NCBI RefSeq assembly: GCF_009647605.1
Contig: NZ_WJIF01000001.1
Span: 293,655-357,654 of the forward strand
DNA from: Agromyces agglutinans
Lineage (GTDB): Bacteria > Actinomycetota > Actinomycetes > Actinomycetales > Microbacteriaceae
Length of the DNA: 64,000 nt
Direction of reading: 5' to 3'
In this document: piece after piece, positions 32,542 to 42,017 of the stretch
Position numbering within the stretch: position 1 is the stretch's first letter
How the letters are laid out: the number at the start of each line of letters is the position of its first letter
Notes under the pieces: model-generated
Seen by the model: the letters and a program-made list of their open reading frames with translations, nothing else
The model's database searches: none
Told to the model about the DNA's origin: nothing
Made by a program: the position numbers and the translations under genes

Positions 32542-33327
32542 GTGGCAGCGAACGACCGTCAGGCCCGTGAGGAACGAGCGCGTCTGCGCACCTACCGCGC
32601 TCGCCAGGAGGTGCACCAGCGCAAGCTCCGCCGGCGCACCCGCGACAACCTCGTCGCCGGCGCCGCGCTCGTGGTCGTCCTCGTGCTGGCCGTCGCGGCG
32701 CAGCTGTTCTACTTCAACGGCGGACCCGGCGCTCCCGAGGCCGAGCCGACGCCGTCGGCCTCGCCCACCGCGACACCGGCACCCGGCGAGAACCAGGGCG
32801 ATGTTCCCTCGGCCGATCTCGCGGAGGGTCGCACCTGGACCGGCACGCTCACGGTGAACGGCATCCCGCTCGGCGTCGAGCTCGACGGCGCCGCCGCTCC
32901 CCAGGCCGTGGCGTCCGAGATCAGCCTCGCCCAGTCGGGCTTCTACGACGGCACCTCGTGCCACCGGCTCACGACGAGCGGCATCTACGTGCTCCAGTGC
33001 GGCGACCCCGCGGGCGACGGCACCGGCGGACCCGGCTACTCCTACGGCCCGGTCGAGAACGCCCCGGCCGACGACCTCTACCCCGCCGGCACCCTCGCGA
33101 TGGCGCGCCAGTCCGGCAACGGCTCGAGCATGGGCAGCCAGTTCTTCATCGTCTACCAGGACTCGACGATCCCCTCGGACGCCGCGGGCGGCTACACCGT
33201 CGTCGGCCGCGTCACGAGCGGACTCGACCAGCTCCAGGCATCCGTCATCTCGGCCGGAACCGCCGACGGAGCCGGTGACGGCGCGCCCGCCGTACCCGTC
33301 ACCATCGACTCGTTCACGGTGCAGTAG
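32542..33327 (+). CDS. Membrane-anchored cyclophilin-type peptidyl-prolyl cis-trans isomerase
   Basis: The 261 residues have a basic cytoplasmic head (about 1-34), one membrane span at about 38-57 (LVAGAALVVVLVLAVAAQLF), a Pro/Ser/Thr linker, and a cyclophilin domain from about residue 93. That domain shows FYDGTSCHRLTTSGIYVLQCG, split near 135-155, and SMGSQFFIVYQD near 197-208. It probably folds secreted proteins outside the membrane. Start GTG at 32542 has AAGGAG five bases upstream. Mycobacterial ppiB likewise lies near relA. Confidence 0.93.
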   Translation: MAANDRQAREERARLRTYRARQEVHQRKLRRRTRDNLVAGAALVVVLVLAVAAQLFYFNGGPGAPEAEPTPSASPTATPAPGENQGDVPSADLAEGRTWTGTLTVNGIPLGVELDGAAAPQAVASEISLAQSGFYDGTSCHRLTTSGIYVLQCGDPAGDGTGGPGYSYGPVENAPADDLYPAGTLAMARQSGNGSSMGSQFFIVYQDSTIPSDAAGGYTVVGRVTSGLDQLQASVISAGTADGAGDGAPAVPVTIDSFTVQ

Positions 33328-33340
33328 CGCGAACCGGGGC

Positions 33341-33374
33341 CGCCCCCGCGCAACGCCGACAGCCGGCGGGGGCG
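33341..33374 (+). terminator. Possible terminator hairpin behind the cyclophilin gene
   Basis: CGCCCCCGC and its exact complement are separated by 16 bases, starting 13 bases after the stop. The loop is long and there is no T-run, so strength is doubtful. Confidence 0.4.
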
Positions 33375-33435
33375 TGCAATAGGCTGTCTGCAGTGCGCCG
33401 CCGAGGGCGGCATCCGACCACGACAGGGTGAGGCC

Positions 33436-34668
33436 GTGACCGATTCAGACCAGCAACCGTGGGGCCGCGTCGACGAGACGGGTACCGTCTTCGTGCGGAC
33501 GAACGACGGCGAGCGTGCCGTCGGCCAGTACCCCGACGGCACGGCTGAGGAGGCGCTGGCCTACTTCGAGCGCAAGTACACCGACCTCGCAGGGCAGGTG
33601 ACGCTGCTCGAGCAGCGCGTGCGCCGCGGGGCGCCCGCCGCCGATGTGGCCAAGGCCGTCTCGCACCTGCAGGCCTCCGTCGCCGACGCCCACGCCGTCG
33701 GCGACCTCGACGCGCTCGCGAAGCGGCTCGAGGCCCTCTCGGGCACTGCAGCCGAACTCACCGAGCAGCAGCAGGCCGAGGCGCGCGCCGCCGTCGAGCA
33801 GGCGCTCGCCGAGCGCACCGCGATCGTCGAGCAGGCCGAGCGGCTGGCGGCGCAAGACCCGCAGAAGACGCAGTGGAAGCAGACCTCGGCCGAGCTCGAC
33901 GCGCTCTTCACGAGCTGGCAGCGCCACCAGCAGGACGGCCCTCGCCTGCCGAAGAACGATGCGAACGAGCTGTGGAAGCGGTTCCGCACCGCTCGCTCGA
34001 CGATCGAGACGCACCGCAAGGCGTTCTTCGCCGAACTCGACGCCGCCCACCGCGATGTGCGCGCCCGCAAGCAGGCGCTGATCGAACGCGCCGAGGCGCT
34101 CGCGCCGCGCGGCGCCGACGGCGTGGCCGACTACCGCAACCTCCTCGACGAGTGGAAGCAGGCGGGCCGCGCCGGCAAGAAGCTCGACGACGCCCTGTGG
34201 GCCAAGTTCAAAGCGGCGGGCGATGTGCTCTTCCAGGCCAAGGCCGAGGTCGACGCGCGCGACGACGAGGAGTTCCGGGTCAACCTCGACCAGAAGCTCG
34301 AACTGCTGACCGAGGCCGAGACGCTGCTCACCGCCACCGACCCCGCCGCGGCGCGGGCGACGCTCAGCCGGCTCCAGCGCCGGTGGGACGAGATCGGCAA
34401 GGTCCCCCGCGACCAGGTGCGCCCGGTCGAAGACCGCCTGCGCAAGGTCGAGCAGCACGTGCGCTCCCTCGAAGACGAGCGCTGGCAGCGCGAGGACCCC
34501 GAGAAGAAGGCGCGTTCCGAGGGCATGCTCGGCCAGCTGCAGGACGCCATCGCGAAGCTCGAGGCCGACCTGGCCGCAGCCGAGGCCTCGGGCGACCGCA
34601 AGGCGGCCGCCGAGGCGAAGGAAGCACTCGAGGCCCGCAAGGCCTGGCTGAAGGCCGTCGGCGGCTGA
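33436..34668 (+). CDS. DUF349 domain-containing protein
   Basis: A 410-residue, highly charged, coiled-coil protein with several DUF349 repeats of about 75 residues (LWKRFRTARSTIETHRKAFF, LDDALWAKFKAAGDVLF and similar), spaced by helical linkers. The N-terminal 60 residues differ (GTVFVRTNDGERAVGQYPDG). Family function is not well established. Conserved next to rel in actinobacteria, suggesting a stringent-response or translation-linked role, but this is context only. GTG start at 33436. Confidence 0.88.
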   Translation: MTDSDQQPWGRVDETGTVFVRTNDGERAVGQYPDGTAEEALAYFERKYTDLAGQVTLLEQRVRRGAPAADVAKAVSHLQASVADAHAVGDLDALAKRLEALSGTAAELTEQQQAEARAAVEQALAERTAIVEQAERLAAQDPQKTQWKQTSAELDALFTSWQRHQQDGPRLPKNDANELWKRFRTARSTIETHRKAFFAELDAAHRDVRARKQALIERAEALAPRGADGVADYRNLLDEWKQAGRAGKKLDDALWAKFKAAGDVLFQAKAEVDARDDEEFRVNLDQKLELLTEAETLLTATDPAAARATLSRLQRRWDEIGKVPRDQVRPVEDRLRKVEQHVRSLEDERWQREDPEKKARSEGMLGQLQDAIAKLEADLAAAEASGDRKAAAEAKEALEARKAWLKAVGG

Positions 34669-34696
34669 CGCCGCGGCTCCTCCTCCACCGCTCGCG

Positions 34697-34726
34697 ACGC
34701 CGCCGGCTGTCCACAGCCGGCGGCGT
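34697..34726 (+). terminator. Terminator hairpin behind the DUF349 gene
   Basis: A perfect 14-bp inverted repeat (ACGCCGCCGGCTGT and complement) with a two-base centre, about a 13-bp stem in practice, begins 28 bases after the stop codon. There is no T-run. Confidence 0.65.
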
Positions 34727-34759
34727 TCGCGCCCGGCGCCCGTTGGGCGGTGCGCCACG

Positions 34760-35332
34760 ATGGTGCGCATGGCCCGACTCCCGAGCGTCCTCGGCACCAC
34801 TGACCTCCCCCTCGCCGAGCTGTGCGCCGCACGCATCGACGGCGACGTCGTCGAGATCCGGGGCGGTTTCGTGCCGATCGACGAACCCGACCTGCCGTCA
34901 CTGCGCGCGCTCCTGGTCGCGCTCGGCGCCGAGCCCGACCTGATCGTCGATCGCATGTCGGCCGCCTGGGTGCACGGCGCCGAGCTCGTGCCCCCCGCGC
35001 AGACCCAGTTCTGCATCGACGCGCGCACGCGGTCGACCGCGCACATCGGGCGCGGCCAGGTGCGGGAGGTGCTCTTCGAGCCCGGAGATGTGGACGAGAT
35101 CGGCGGCGTCAGGTGCACGAGCAGGCTGCGCACGGTCTACGACCTGCTCCGCGACGTGGCCGCCCCCGACGACGCGGTGCTGCCGGTCGTGGGCGAGCTC
35201 CTCGACGCGCGACCAGGGCTCGCCGACGCCGTGCGCGAGCGATTCGACGGGTCGTTCCGGCTCCCCCACAAGAAGCGGGCGCTCGCCCGGCTCGACGAGG
35301 TGGTCGCCGCACTCGCCGTGCGGGCCGACTGA
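34760..35332 (+). CDS. AbiEi-like protein (type IV antitoxin-related), orphan
   Basis: A 190-residue soluble protein. VDRMSAAWVHGAELV near 55-69 and the segment VRCTSRLRTVYDLLRDVAAPDD near 118-139 resemble the C-terminal domain of AbiEi-type proteins common in actinobacteria, where a Thr-Ser-x-x-R-T...D-L-L pattern recurs. No AbiEii nucleotidyltransferase toxin lies next to it, and the usual N-terminal winged helix is short or missing. Orphan members are widespread and their function is unknown. It ends eight bases from the convergent rel stop. ATG at 34760; MARLPSV three codons later is an alternative. Confidence 0.6.
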   Translation: MVRMARLPSVLGTTDLPLAELCAARIDGDVVEIRGGFVPIDEPDLPSLRALLVALGAEPDLIVDRMSAAWVHGAELVPPAQTQFCIDARTRSTAHIGRGQVREVLFEPGDVDEIGGVRCTSRLRTVYDLLRDVAAPDDAVLPVVGELLDARPGLADAVRERFDGSFRLPHKKRALARLDEVVAALAVRAD

Positions 35333-35340
35333 CCTCGGGC

Positions 35341-37590
35341 TCAGCCGTCGGAGACGCGGTAGACGTCGTACACCGCGTCGATGCGCCGCACCGCGTTCAG
35401 CACGCGGTCGAGGTGCGTCGTGTCGCCCATCTCGAACACGAACCGGCTGAGCGCCAGGCGGTCCGTCGAGGTCGACACGTTCGCCGAGAGGATGTTGACG
35501 TGGTGCTCCGAGAGCACCCGCGTGACGTCGGAGAGCAGGCCCGCACGGTCGAGGGCCTCGATCTGGATCTGCACGAGGAACACGCTCTTCGAGCTGGGCG
35601 CCCACTCGACGTCGATCATGCGCTCGGGCTCGCGCAGCAGCGACTGCACGTTGTGGCACGACGCCTGGTGCACCGACACGCCCGAACCTCGGGTGATGAA
35701 GCCCACGATCTGGTCGCCGGGCACCGGGGTGCAGCAGCGGGCCAGCTTGACCAGGATGTCGGGCGCTCCGCGCACGAGTACGCCCGAGTCGCTCGAGCGC
35801 GGGATCGTGCGCGGCCTGGTCGAGATCGGCAGGTCGGGCTCGTCGTTGTCGTCGACCTCACGGACGAGCGCGACGACCTTCTCGAGCACCGACTGCGTCG
35901 AGATGTGCCCCTCTCCGACGGCGGCGTAGAGCGAAGAGACGTCGTCATAGCGCAGCTGCGCGGCGACCTCGGCGAATGACTCCTGGCTCATCAGCTTCTG
36001 CAGCGGCAGGTTCTGCTTGCGCATCGCACGGGCGATCGCATCGCGCCCGTGCTCGATCGCCTCGTCGCGACGCTCCTTGGTGAACCACTGCCGGATCTTG
36101 TTGCGGGCACGAGGGCTCTTGACGAACGAGAGCCAGTCCTTGCTGGGCCCCGAGTCGGGGTTCTTGGAGGTGAACACCTCGACGACATCACCGCTGACGA
36201 GTTCGCTCTCGAGCGGCACCAGTCTGCCGTTCACCTTCGCGCCCATGGTGCGGTGCCCGACCTCGGTGTGGACGGCGTAGGCGAAGTCGACCGGCGTGGC
36301 ACCGGCGGGCAGCCCGATCACGCGACCCTTCGGCGTGAAGACGTAGACCTCCTTCGCGCCGATCTCGAAGCGCAGCGAGTCGAGGAACTCCCCCGGGTCG
36401 GCGGTCTCCGCCTGCCAGTCCGAGATGTGCGCCAACCAGGCCATGTCGGTCTCGGTCGCCGCGGGCTTGTCGGCCCGCCCGGACGCCATGCGCTCCTTGT
36501 ACTTCCAGTGCGCCGCAACGCCGTACTCGGCACGCTGGTGCATGTCGTGCGTGCGGATCTGGATCTCGACCGCGCGACCCTTCGGGCCGATCACCGTCGT
36601 GTGCAGCGACTGGTAGAGGTTGAACTTCGGCGTCGCGATGTAGTCCTTGAACCGGCCGGGCAGCGGGGTCCACCTCGCGTGGATGGCGCCCAGCACGGCG
36701 TAGCAGTCGCGCACCGAATTCACGAGCACGCGGATACCGACGAGGTCGTAGATCTCGTCGAACTCGCGCCCGCGCACGATCATCTTCTGGTAGATCGAGT
36801 AGTACTGCTTCGGCCGGCCGACGACCTTGCCGCGGATGCGGGCGGCCTTCAGGTCGTCGCCGATCAGGTCGATGACCGACTGGACGAACTCCTCGCGCTG
36901 GGGCGTGCGCTGGCGCACGAGGCTCTCGATCTCGGCGTAGAGCTTGGGGTACAGCACCGCGAACGAGAGGTCCTCGAGCTCCCACTTGATGGTCTGGATG
37001 CCGAGCCGGTGCGCGAGCGGAGCGTAGATCTCGAGGGTCTCGGTCGCCTTGCGCGTCGCCGACGCGGCCGGCACGAAGCCCCACGTTCGCGCGTTGTGCA
37101 GGCGGTCGGCGAGCTTGATGATGAGGACCCTGATGTCTTTCGACATGGCCACGATCATCTTGCGGACGGTCTCGGCCTGCGTCGAGTCGCCGTACTTGAC
37201 CTTGTCGAGCTTGGTCACGCCGTCGACGAGCATGGCGATCTCGTCGCCGAAGTCGTGGCGCACCTGCTCGAGCGTGTAGGCCGTGTCTTCGACTGTGTCG
37301 TGCAGGAGCGCCGCGGCGACGGTCTTCGAGCCGATGCCGAGGTCGGCGAGGATCTGCGCGACCGCGACCGGGTGCGTGATGTACGGCTCGCCGCTCTTGC
37401 GCTTCTGGCCCTCGTGCGCGCGTTCGGCGACCTGGTACGCGCGCTCGACCAGGCCGAGGTCGGCCTTCGGATGATGCATCCGGACCGTGCGCAGCAAGGT
37501 GTCGACCGCGCCGGTCGACTGCGCCCTCGAGAAGATCCTGGGCACGAGGCGGCGCAGCGACGCCGTCTGGTTGACCCCGGTCTCCGTCAC
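35341..37590 (-). CDS. rel: Bifunctional (p)ppGpp synthetase/hydrolase (RelA/SpoT family)
   Basis: Long RSH enzyme that makes and degrades (p)ppGpp in the stringent response. In about 749 residues: HD hydrolase (THPVAVAQILADLG, ALLHDTVEDTAYT near 95), synthetase (FKDYIATPKFNLYQSLHTTV near 315, AVEIQIRTHDMHQ near 340), TGS (VYVFTPKGRVIGLPAGATP near 415), zinc-finger/helical region (RCCTPVPGDQIVGF near 615) and a C-terminal ACT domain. Both HD and catalytic residues are kept, so it should be bifunctional. GTG at 37590 has GGAGG eight bases upstream; GTG at 37599 abuts that SD. Confidence 0.96.
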   Translation of the reverse strand: MTETGVNQTASLRRLVPRIFSRAQSTGAVDTLLRTVRMHHPKADLGLVERAYQVAERAHEGQKRKSGEPYITHPVAVAQILADLGIGSKTVAAALLHDTVEDTAYTLEQVRHDFGDEIAMLVDGVTKLDKVKYGDSTQAETVRKMIVAMSKDIRVLIIKLADRLHNARTWGFVPAASATRKATETLEIYAPLAHRLGIQTIKWELEDLSFAVLYPKLYAEIESLVRQRTPQREEFVQSVIDLIGDDLKAARIRGKVVGRPKQYYSIYQKMIVRGREFDEIYDLVGIRVLVNSVRDCYAVLGAIHARWTPLPGRFKDYIATPKFNLYQSLHTTVIGPKGRAVEIQIRTHDMHQRAEYGVAAHWKYKERMASGRADKPAATETDMAWLAHISDWQAETADPGEFLDSLRFEIGAKEVYVFTPKGRVIGLPAGATPVDFAYAVHTEVGHRTMGAKVNGRLVPLESELVSGDVVEVFTSKNPDSGPSKDWLSFVKSPRARNKIRQWFTKERRDEAIEHGRDAIARAMRKQNLPLQKLMSQESFAEVAAQLRYDDVSSLYAAVGEGHISTQSVLEKVVALVREVDDNDEPDLPISTRPRTIPRSSDSGVLVRGAPDILVKLARCCTPVPGDQIVGFITRGSGVSVHQASCHNVQSLLREPERMIDVEWAPSSKSVFLVQIQIEALDRAGLLSDVTRVLSEHHVNILSANVSTSTDRLALSRFVFEMGDTTHLDRVLNAVRRIDAVYDVYRVSDG

Positions 37591-37668
37591 GCTCGCCACC
37601 TCCAGACTTCGATTATCGCCTGACTGCGGCGATCATCGGGCCGGATGCGGGCATGCCCTCGGCGAACG

Positions 37669-38688
37669 TCATGCGGTGGCGACCGCCGCGACGTCGGCGG
37701 ATGCCCCGCCCGCGCGCTCGCGCTCCTTGAGCACCTTGGCGTCGTGGCGCTTGATCGCGGGCTCCCCCTCGCGCAGCTGCGAGTACAGCGGCGCCGCGAG
37801 GAACACGGTCGACCAGGTGCCGACGAGGATGCCGACGAGGAGTGCGAGCGAGATGTCTCGCAGCGTGTCGGCGCCCAGTGCTCCGGCACCGATGAAGAGG
37901 ATCGCGGCGACCGGCAAAGCCGCGACGACGGAGGTGTTGATCGAGCGGACGAGGGTCTGGTTCACCGCGAGGTTCACCGACTCGGCGAAGGTGCGCCGCG
38001 ACTCCTCGCCCTCTTCAGCCGTGTTCTCGCGGATCTTGTCGAATACCACGACCGTGTCGTAGAGCGAGTAACTCAGGATCGTCAGGATGCCGATCATGGC
38101 GGCGGGCGAAATCTCGAAGCCCACGGAGACGTAGATGCCGACCGTGGCGATGAGGTCGGCGATCAGTGCGATGATCGCGGCGGCCGACATCTTCCAGGTG
38201 CGGAAGTAGAGCGCCATCACGATCGCCGCGAGGATCAGGAACGCCGCGAGGCCGACGAGGGTCTGCCGCGTCACGTCTTGACCCCAGGTCGGGCCGATGA
38301 ACGACGAGGTCACCTCGGACTGCGGCACGTCGTACGCCTCGGCCAGGGCACCCGAGACCTCGAGCGACTCCGCCTGCGAGAGCTGCTCGGTCTGCACGCG
38401 CACGCCGTCGTCGCCGACGATGGTCACCTTGGGGACCGAATCGGGGACGACCGAGTGCACGGCGTCGACGCCCGGTTGCGCGGTGGCATCTTCGACGCCG
38501 GCGATCGAGAACTGCGAACCGCCGGTGAACTCGATGCTCAGGTTCACCCCGCGCAGCAGCGGGATCGCGACCGAGAGGATCAGGATCACGCCGACGATCA
38601 GGTACCACTTGCGGCGGCCGCCGACGAAGTTGAAGGAGCGCTTGCCGGTGTAGAGGTCGTTGCCGAACGTCGTCAATCGGTTGGCCAT
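37669..38688 (-). CDS. secF: Protein translocase subunit SecF
   Basis: Partner of SecD in the Sec accessory complex that uses the proton gradient to pull proteins outward. The 339 residues have six membrane spans, the first near 28-46 (WYLIVGVILILSVAIPLL), IEFTGGSQF after it, and the conserved YSLYDTVVVFDKIREN near 218-233. The C-terminal tail is hydrophilic. The ATG overlaps the secD stop by one base (TGATG). Confidence 0.97.
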   Translation of the reverse strand: MANRLTTFGNDLYTGKRSFNFVGGRRKWYLIVGVILILSVAIPLLRGVNLSIEFTGGSQFSIAGVEDATAQPGVDAVHSVVPDSVPKVTIVGDDGVRVQTEQLSQAESLEVSGALAEAYDVPQSEVTSSFIGPTWGQDVTRQTLVGLAAFLILAAIVMALYFRTWKMSAAAIIALIADLIATVGIYVSVGFEISPAAMIGILTILSYSLYDTVVVFDKIRENTAEEGEESRRTFAESVNLAVNQTLVRSINTSVVAALPVAAILFIGAGALGADTLRDISLALLVGILVGTWSTVFLAAPLYSQLREGEPAIKRHDAKVLKERERAGGASADVAAVATA

Positions 38689-40421
38689 CAGGACTCCTTG
38701 CCCTCGTCGGAGCCGGCGCCGGTCATGACCGCGGCCTTCCGTTCGGCGATCGTCTGGCGCTTCTGCGCCTCCTTCGAGCTCGACGCGACCTTCCGTGCGG
38801 AGACGGCGACCGGCTTGCGGAATTCCGCGCGACCGCGGTACACCGCGCCGAGCGCGTTCGGATCGAGCCCCGACCACGGATTGCCACTCGAGAAGAACCG
38901 CGTCTGCGCGAGCAACTGCAGCATCGGGTGCGTGAACAGGATCACGACGATGACGTCGATGACCGTGGTCACGCCCAGCGTGAACGCGAAGCCCTTGACG
39001 CTGCCGACGGCGAGCACGAACAGCACGATCGCGGCCAGCAGGTTCACGCCCTTCGACGCGAGCACGGTGCGGAACGCGCGCTTCCAGCCGGCCTCGACCG
39101 CGCCGACGAGCGGGCGGCCGTCGCGCAGCTCGTCGCGCACGCGTTCGAAGTAGACGATGAACGAGTCGGCCGTGAAGCCGATCGCGACGATGAGGCCCGC
39201 GATGCCCGCGAGCGAGAGCCGCAGGCCCTCGCGCCACGAGAGGATCGTGATCACGAGGTAGGTGATGATCGCCGCGATGACCAGCGACGCGATCGTCACC
39301 GAACCGAGCGCGCGGTACTGGAACAGCGTGTAGATGACGACGAGGATGAGGCCGATCAGGCCCGCCACGAGGCCCGCCTGCAGCTGCGCCGAGCCGAGCG
39401 TCGGCGAGATCGTGTCGGACGACTGCACCGTGAAGCTGATCGGCAGTGCGCCGAACTTCAGCTGGTCGGCGAGCGCCTGCGAGTCGGCCTGGCCGAACTG
39501 CCCGGTGATCTGCGGCTTGCCGTCGGTGATGATGCCGTTCATCGACGGCGCGGAGAGCACGCCGCCGTCGAGCACGAACGCGAACTGGTCGCGCGGCGGC
39601 TGGTCCTTCAGGCCGAACAGCCGGGTGCTGACCGCGGCGAAGTCCTCGGTGCCCTCGGCGTCGAAGACGATGTTGACCGCCCACTGGCCGGTCGACGCGC
39701 CGCTGCTGGTCTGCACGAGGCCCGCCGAGGCATCGGTGATGTTCTCGCCGCTGACCTCCACCGGGCCGAGCAGGTACTTGACCGAGCGCGTGAGGTCGCA
39801 GGTCACGAGCGGCTCATCGGCCGGCGCGACGTTGGTCTCAGCCGAATCCATCTGCGAGCAGTCGAAGTCGTCGTACTCGGCCTGCAGGGCCGGGGTCACC
39901 CAGTTGAGGTCGCTGCCGTCGGTCGGCTCGACGGTCGGCGTCGAGGAGAGCTCCTCGGCCGGCTCGGTCGGCTCGGGCGCGGCGCTCGGGTCGGCGGCCG
40001 CCGTGCTGGGCGCTCCCGTGAGCAGGACCGGACGCAGCTCGAGCTTCGCCGAGGACTGGATGCGCGCACGCGTCTGCTCGTCGAGCTCGCCCGGAATGCG
40101 CACGACGAGGTTGTCGCCCTCGGTGTTGATCTCGGCCTCGGCGACGCCCGAGGCGTCGACGCGCTGGCGGATGATCGAGACCGCCTGGTCGAGCTGCTCC
40201 TGGGTGACAGATGCGCCGTCCTCGAGCTGCGGCTCGAGGATGATCTGGGTGCCGCCCTCGAGGTCGAGCGCCAGCTTCGGGGTCCAGGAGCCTCCGCCCC
40301 AGATGACCCCGGCGGCGTTGATCGCGAACAGGCCGACGATGATCACGCCGAGCCAGCTCAGCGAACGCCAGGCCTTTCGGACCGGCGCCGGTCGGGACGA
40401 CCGCTTGGTTGGTGCAGCCAC
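38688..40421 (-). CDS. secD: Protein translocase subunit SecD
   Basis: The 577 residues have a first span near 19-40, D1 motif LALDLEGGTQIILEPQ near 50, a large extracytoplasmic region, then five spans (from about 345) with IAGLIVAIGFTADSFIVYFE near 405. The extracytoplasmic P1 region has a roughly 45-residue Pro/Glu/Ser/Thr-rich insertion (about 138-172), not in E. coli SecD. GTG start at 40421 has AGAAGG nine bases upstream. Confidence 0.96.
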   Translation of the reverse strand: MAAPTKRSSRPAPVRKAWRSLSWLGVIIVGLFAINAAGVIWGGGSWTPKLALDLEGGTQIILEPQLEDGASVTQEQLDQAVSIIRQRVDASGVAEAEINTEGDNLVVRIPGELDEQTRARIQSSAKLELRPVLLTGAPSTAAADPSAAPEPTEPAEELSSTPTVEPTDGSDLNWVTPALQAEYDDFDCSQMDSAETNVAPADEPLVTCDLTRSVKYLLGPVEVSGENITDASAGLVQTSSGASTGQWAVNIVFDAEGTEDFAAVSTRLFGLKDQPPRDQFAFVLDGGVLSAPSMNGIITDGKPQITGQFGQADSQALADQLKFGALPISFTVQSSDTISPTLGSAQLQAGLVAGLIGLILVVIYTLFQYRALGSVTIASLVIAAIITYLVITILSWREGLRLSLAGIAGLIVAIGFTADSFIVYFERVRDELRDGRPLVGAVEAGWKRAFRTVLASKGVNLLAAIVLFVLAVGSVKGFAFTLGVTTVIDVIVVILFTHPMLQLLAQTRFFSSGNPWSGLDPNALGAVYRGRAEFRKPVAVSARKVASSSKEAQKRQTIAERKAAVMTGAGSDEGKES

Positions 40422-40484
40422 GTTGTGTGCCTTCTCTGCAGGCGCCCGCGCATCACCGCGCGAGCGGAGCGACGGTGGGTTGGC

Positions 40485-40874
40485 TCAGTCGTCCGACTTC
40501 TTGGTGTCGGGCGTCTCGTCGTTCGACGGCGCGTCGATGCGCTCGCCGAACTCGGGCTCGCCCTCGACCGCAGCGGCATCGGCTTCGACCGCGTCATCGG
40601 CCGCGACGACGGGGTCGATCACGCGCGCGACGGTCTGCCGGTGCACCGTGAGCACGGTGCCGGGCGCCGCTTCGAGCTGGATCTGGTTCTCGTCTTCGTC
40701 GATCGAGAGGATGGTGCCGTAGAGGCCGAAGTTCGTCATCACCTTCGCACCCGGAACGACCTTCGACTGCTGCTCGCGCTGCTCGGCCTGGCGCTTGCGC
40801 GAGTTGCGGAACATGAAGAAGATCAGCACCGCCAGGACGGCGAGCATGATGATGGTGAACGGATCGAAGACCAT
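40485..40874 (-). CDS. yajC: Preprotein translocase subunit YajC
   Basis: Small single-span SecDF partner of 129 residues. Membrane helix at about 6-24 (FTIIMLAVLAVLIFFMFR), then KRQAEQREQQSKVVPGAKVMT split, and the cytoplasmic beta domain (GTILSIDEDENQIQLE). It ends with an acidic tail. The start is uncertain: ATG at 40874 begins the family-like MVFDPFTIIML but has only a distant GGAAGG. It lies 63 bases before secD, the usual yajC-secD-secF order. Confidence 0.92.
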   Translation of the reverse strand: MVFDPFTIIMLAVLAVLIFFMFRNSRKRQAEQREQQSKVVPGAKVMTNFGLYGTILSIDEDENQIQLEAAPGTVLTVHRQTVARVIDPVVAADDAVEADAAAVEGEPEFGERIDAPSNDETPDTKKSDD

Positions 40875-40946
40875 GGGGACGAATGAACCTTCCGGGTGCG
40901 TCACTGCGCACGAAGTCATGTGCAGGCGGGCTGAAGCCTCCTTGGA

Positions 40947-42017
40947 TTATAGGTCATCGATCGGGAGGGCCGTCGCCGCATCGGGCGCCCGCTCGGAGAG
41001 CCCGAAATGCCGCCACGCCTCTGGCGTCGCCATGCGGCCGCGCGGCGTCCGGACGATGAGCCCGATGCGCACGAGGAAGGGCTCCACGACGGCCTCGATG
41101 GTCTCGGACTCTTCGCCCACCGAGACCGCCAGCGTGTTGAGCCCCACCGGCCCGCCCCCGAAGCGCGTGAGCACGGTCTGCATGACCGCGCGGTCGAGCC
41201 GATCGAGGCCGAGCTCGTCGACGTCGTAGAGGTCGAGCGCGGCGCGCACGGCTTCGAGGTCGGCACGCCCGGTGCGTCCGCCGGATCCGTCCGCCCGCCC
41301 GGAGCCGTGCACCAGCACGTAATCGCGCACGCGCCGGAGCAGCCGGTTGGCGATGCGGGGCGTGCCGCGGCAGCGGCCCGCGATCTCGGCCACGGCCTCG
41401 CCGTCGATCGGGAGGCCGAGCATGGCCGCGGCCCGCGCGAGCACCTGCTCGAGCTCGGCCTCGTCGTAGAACTCGAGGTGCGCGGTGAACCCGAAGCGAT
41501 CGCGCAGCGGGTTGGGCAGCAGGCCCGCACGCGTCGTCGCACCGACGAGCGTGAACGGCGAGAGGTCGAGCGGGACCGAGGTCGCTCCGGCGCCCTTGCC
41601 GACCATGATGTCGATGCGGAAGTCCTCCATCGCGAGGTAGAGCATCTCTTCGGCCGAGCGCGCCATGCGGTGGATCTCGTCGATGAAGAGCACCTCGCCC
41701 GGAACCAGGGAGCTCAGGATCGCCGCGAGGTCGCCGGCGTGCTGGATGGCGGGGCCGCTCGACATGCGGAGCGGTCGCCCGCCCTCGTGCGCGACGATCA
41801 TCGCGAGCGTGGTCTTGCCCAGGCCGGGAGGCCCCGCGAGCAGGATGTGGTCGGGCGTGCGCTGCTGCATCACCGCCGCGGTCAGCAGCAGTTGGAGCTG
41901 CCCGCGCACCCGGGTCTGGCCCACGAACTCCTCGAGGCTCTTCGGGCGCAGCGCCCCCTCGAACGCGAGCTCGGCCTCTGAGGCGAGCTCGGGGTCGGTG
42001 AGGTCGTCGCCGCTCAT
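40947..42017 (-). CDS. ruvB: Holliday junction DNA helicase RuvB
   Basis: AAA+ motor for branch migration with RuvA. In 356 residues: [16 protein letters not shown] near 32, Walker [15 protein letters not shown] near 62, Walker [12 protein letters not shown] near 112, sensor [11 protein letters not shown] near 158, arginine-finger region PLRDRFG near 172, and a C-terminal winged helix ([13 protein letters not shown]). ATG overlaps the ruvA stop by four bases. Confidence 0.98.
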   Translation of the reverse strand: MSGDDLTDPELASEAELAFEGALRPKSLEEFVGQTRVRGQLQLLLTAAVMQQRTPDHILLAGPPGLGKTTLAMIVAHEGGRPLRMSSGPAIQHAGDLAAILSSLVPGEVLFIDEIHRMARSAEEMLYLAMEDFRIDIMVGKGAGATSVPLDLSPFTLVGATTRAGLLPNPLRDRFGFTAHLEFYDEAELEQVLARAAAMLGLPIDGEAVAEIAGRCRGTPRIANRLLRRVRDYVLVHGSGRADGSGGRTGRADLEAVRAALDLYDVDELGLDRLDRAVMQTVLTRFGGGPVGLNTLAVSVGEESETIEAVVEPFLVRIGLIVRTPRGRMATPEAWRHFGLSERAPDAATALPIDDL

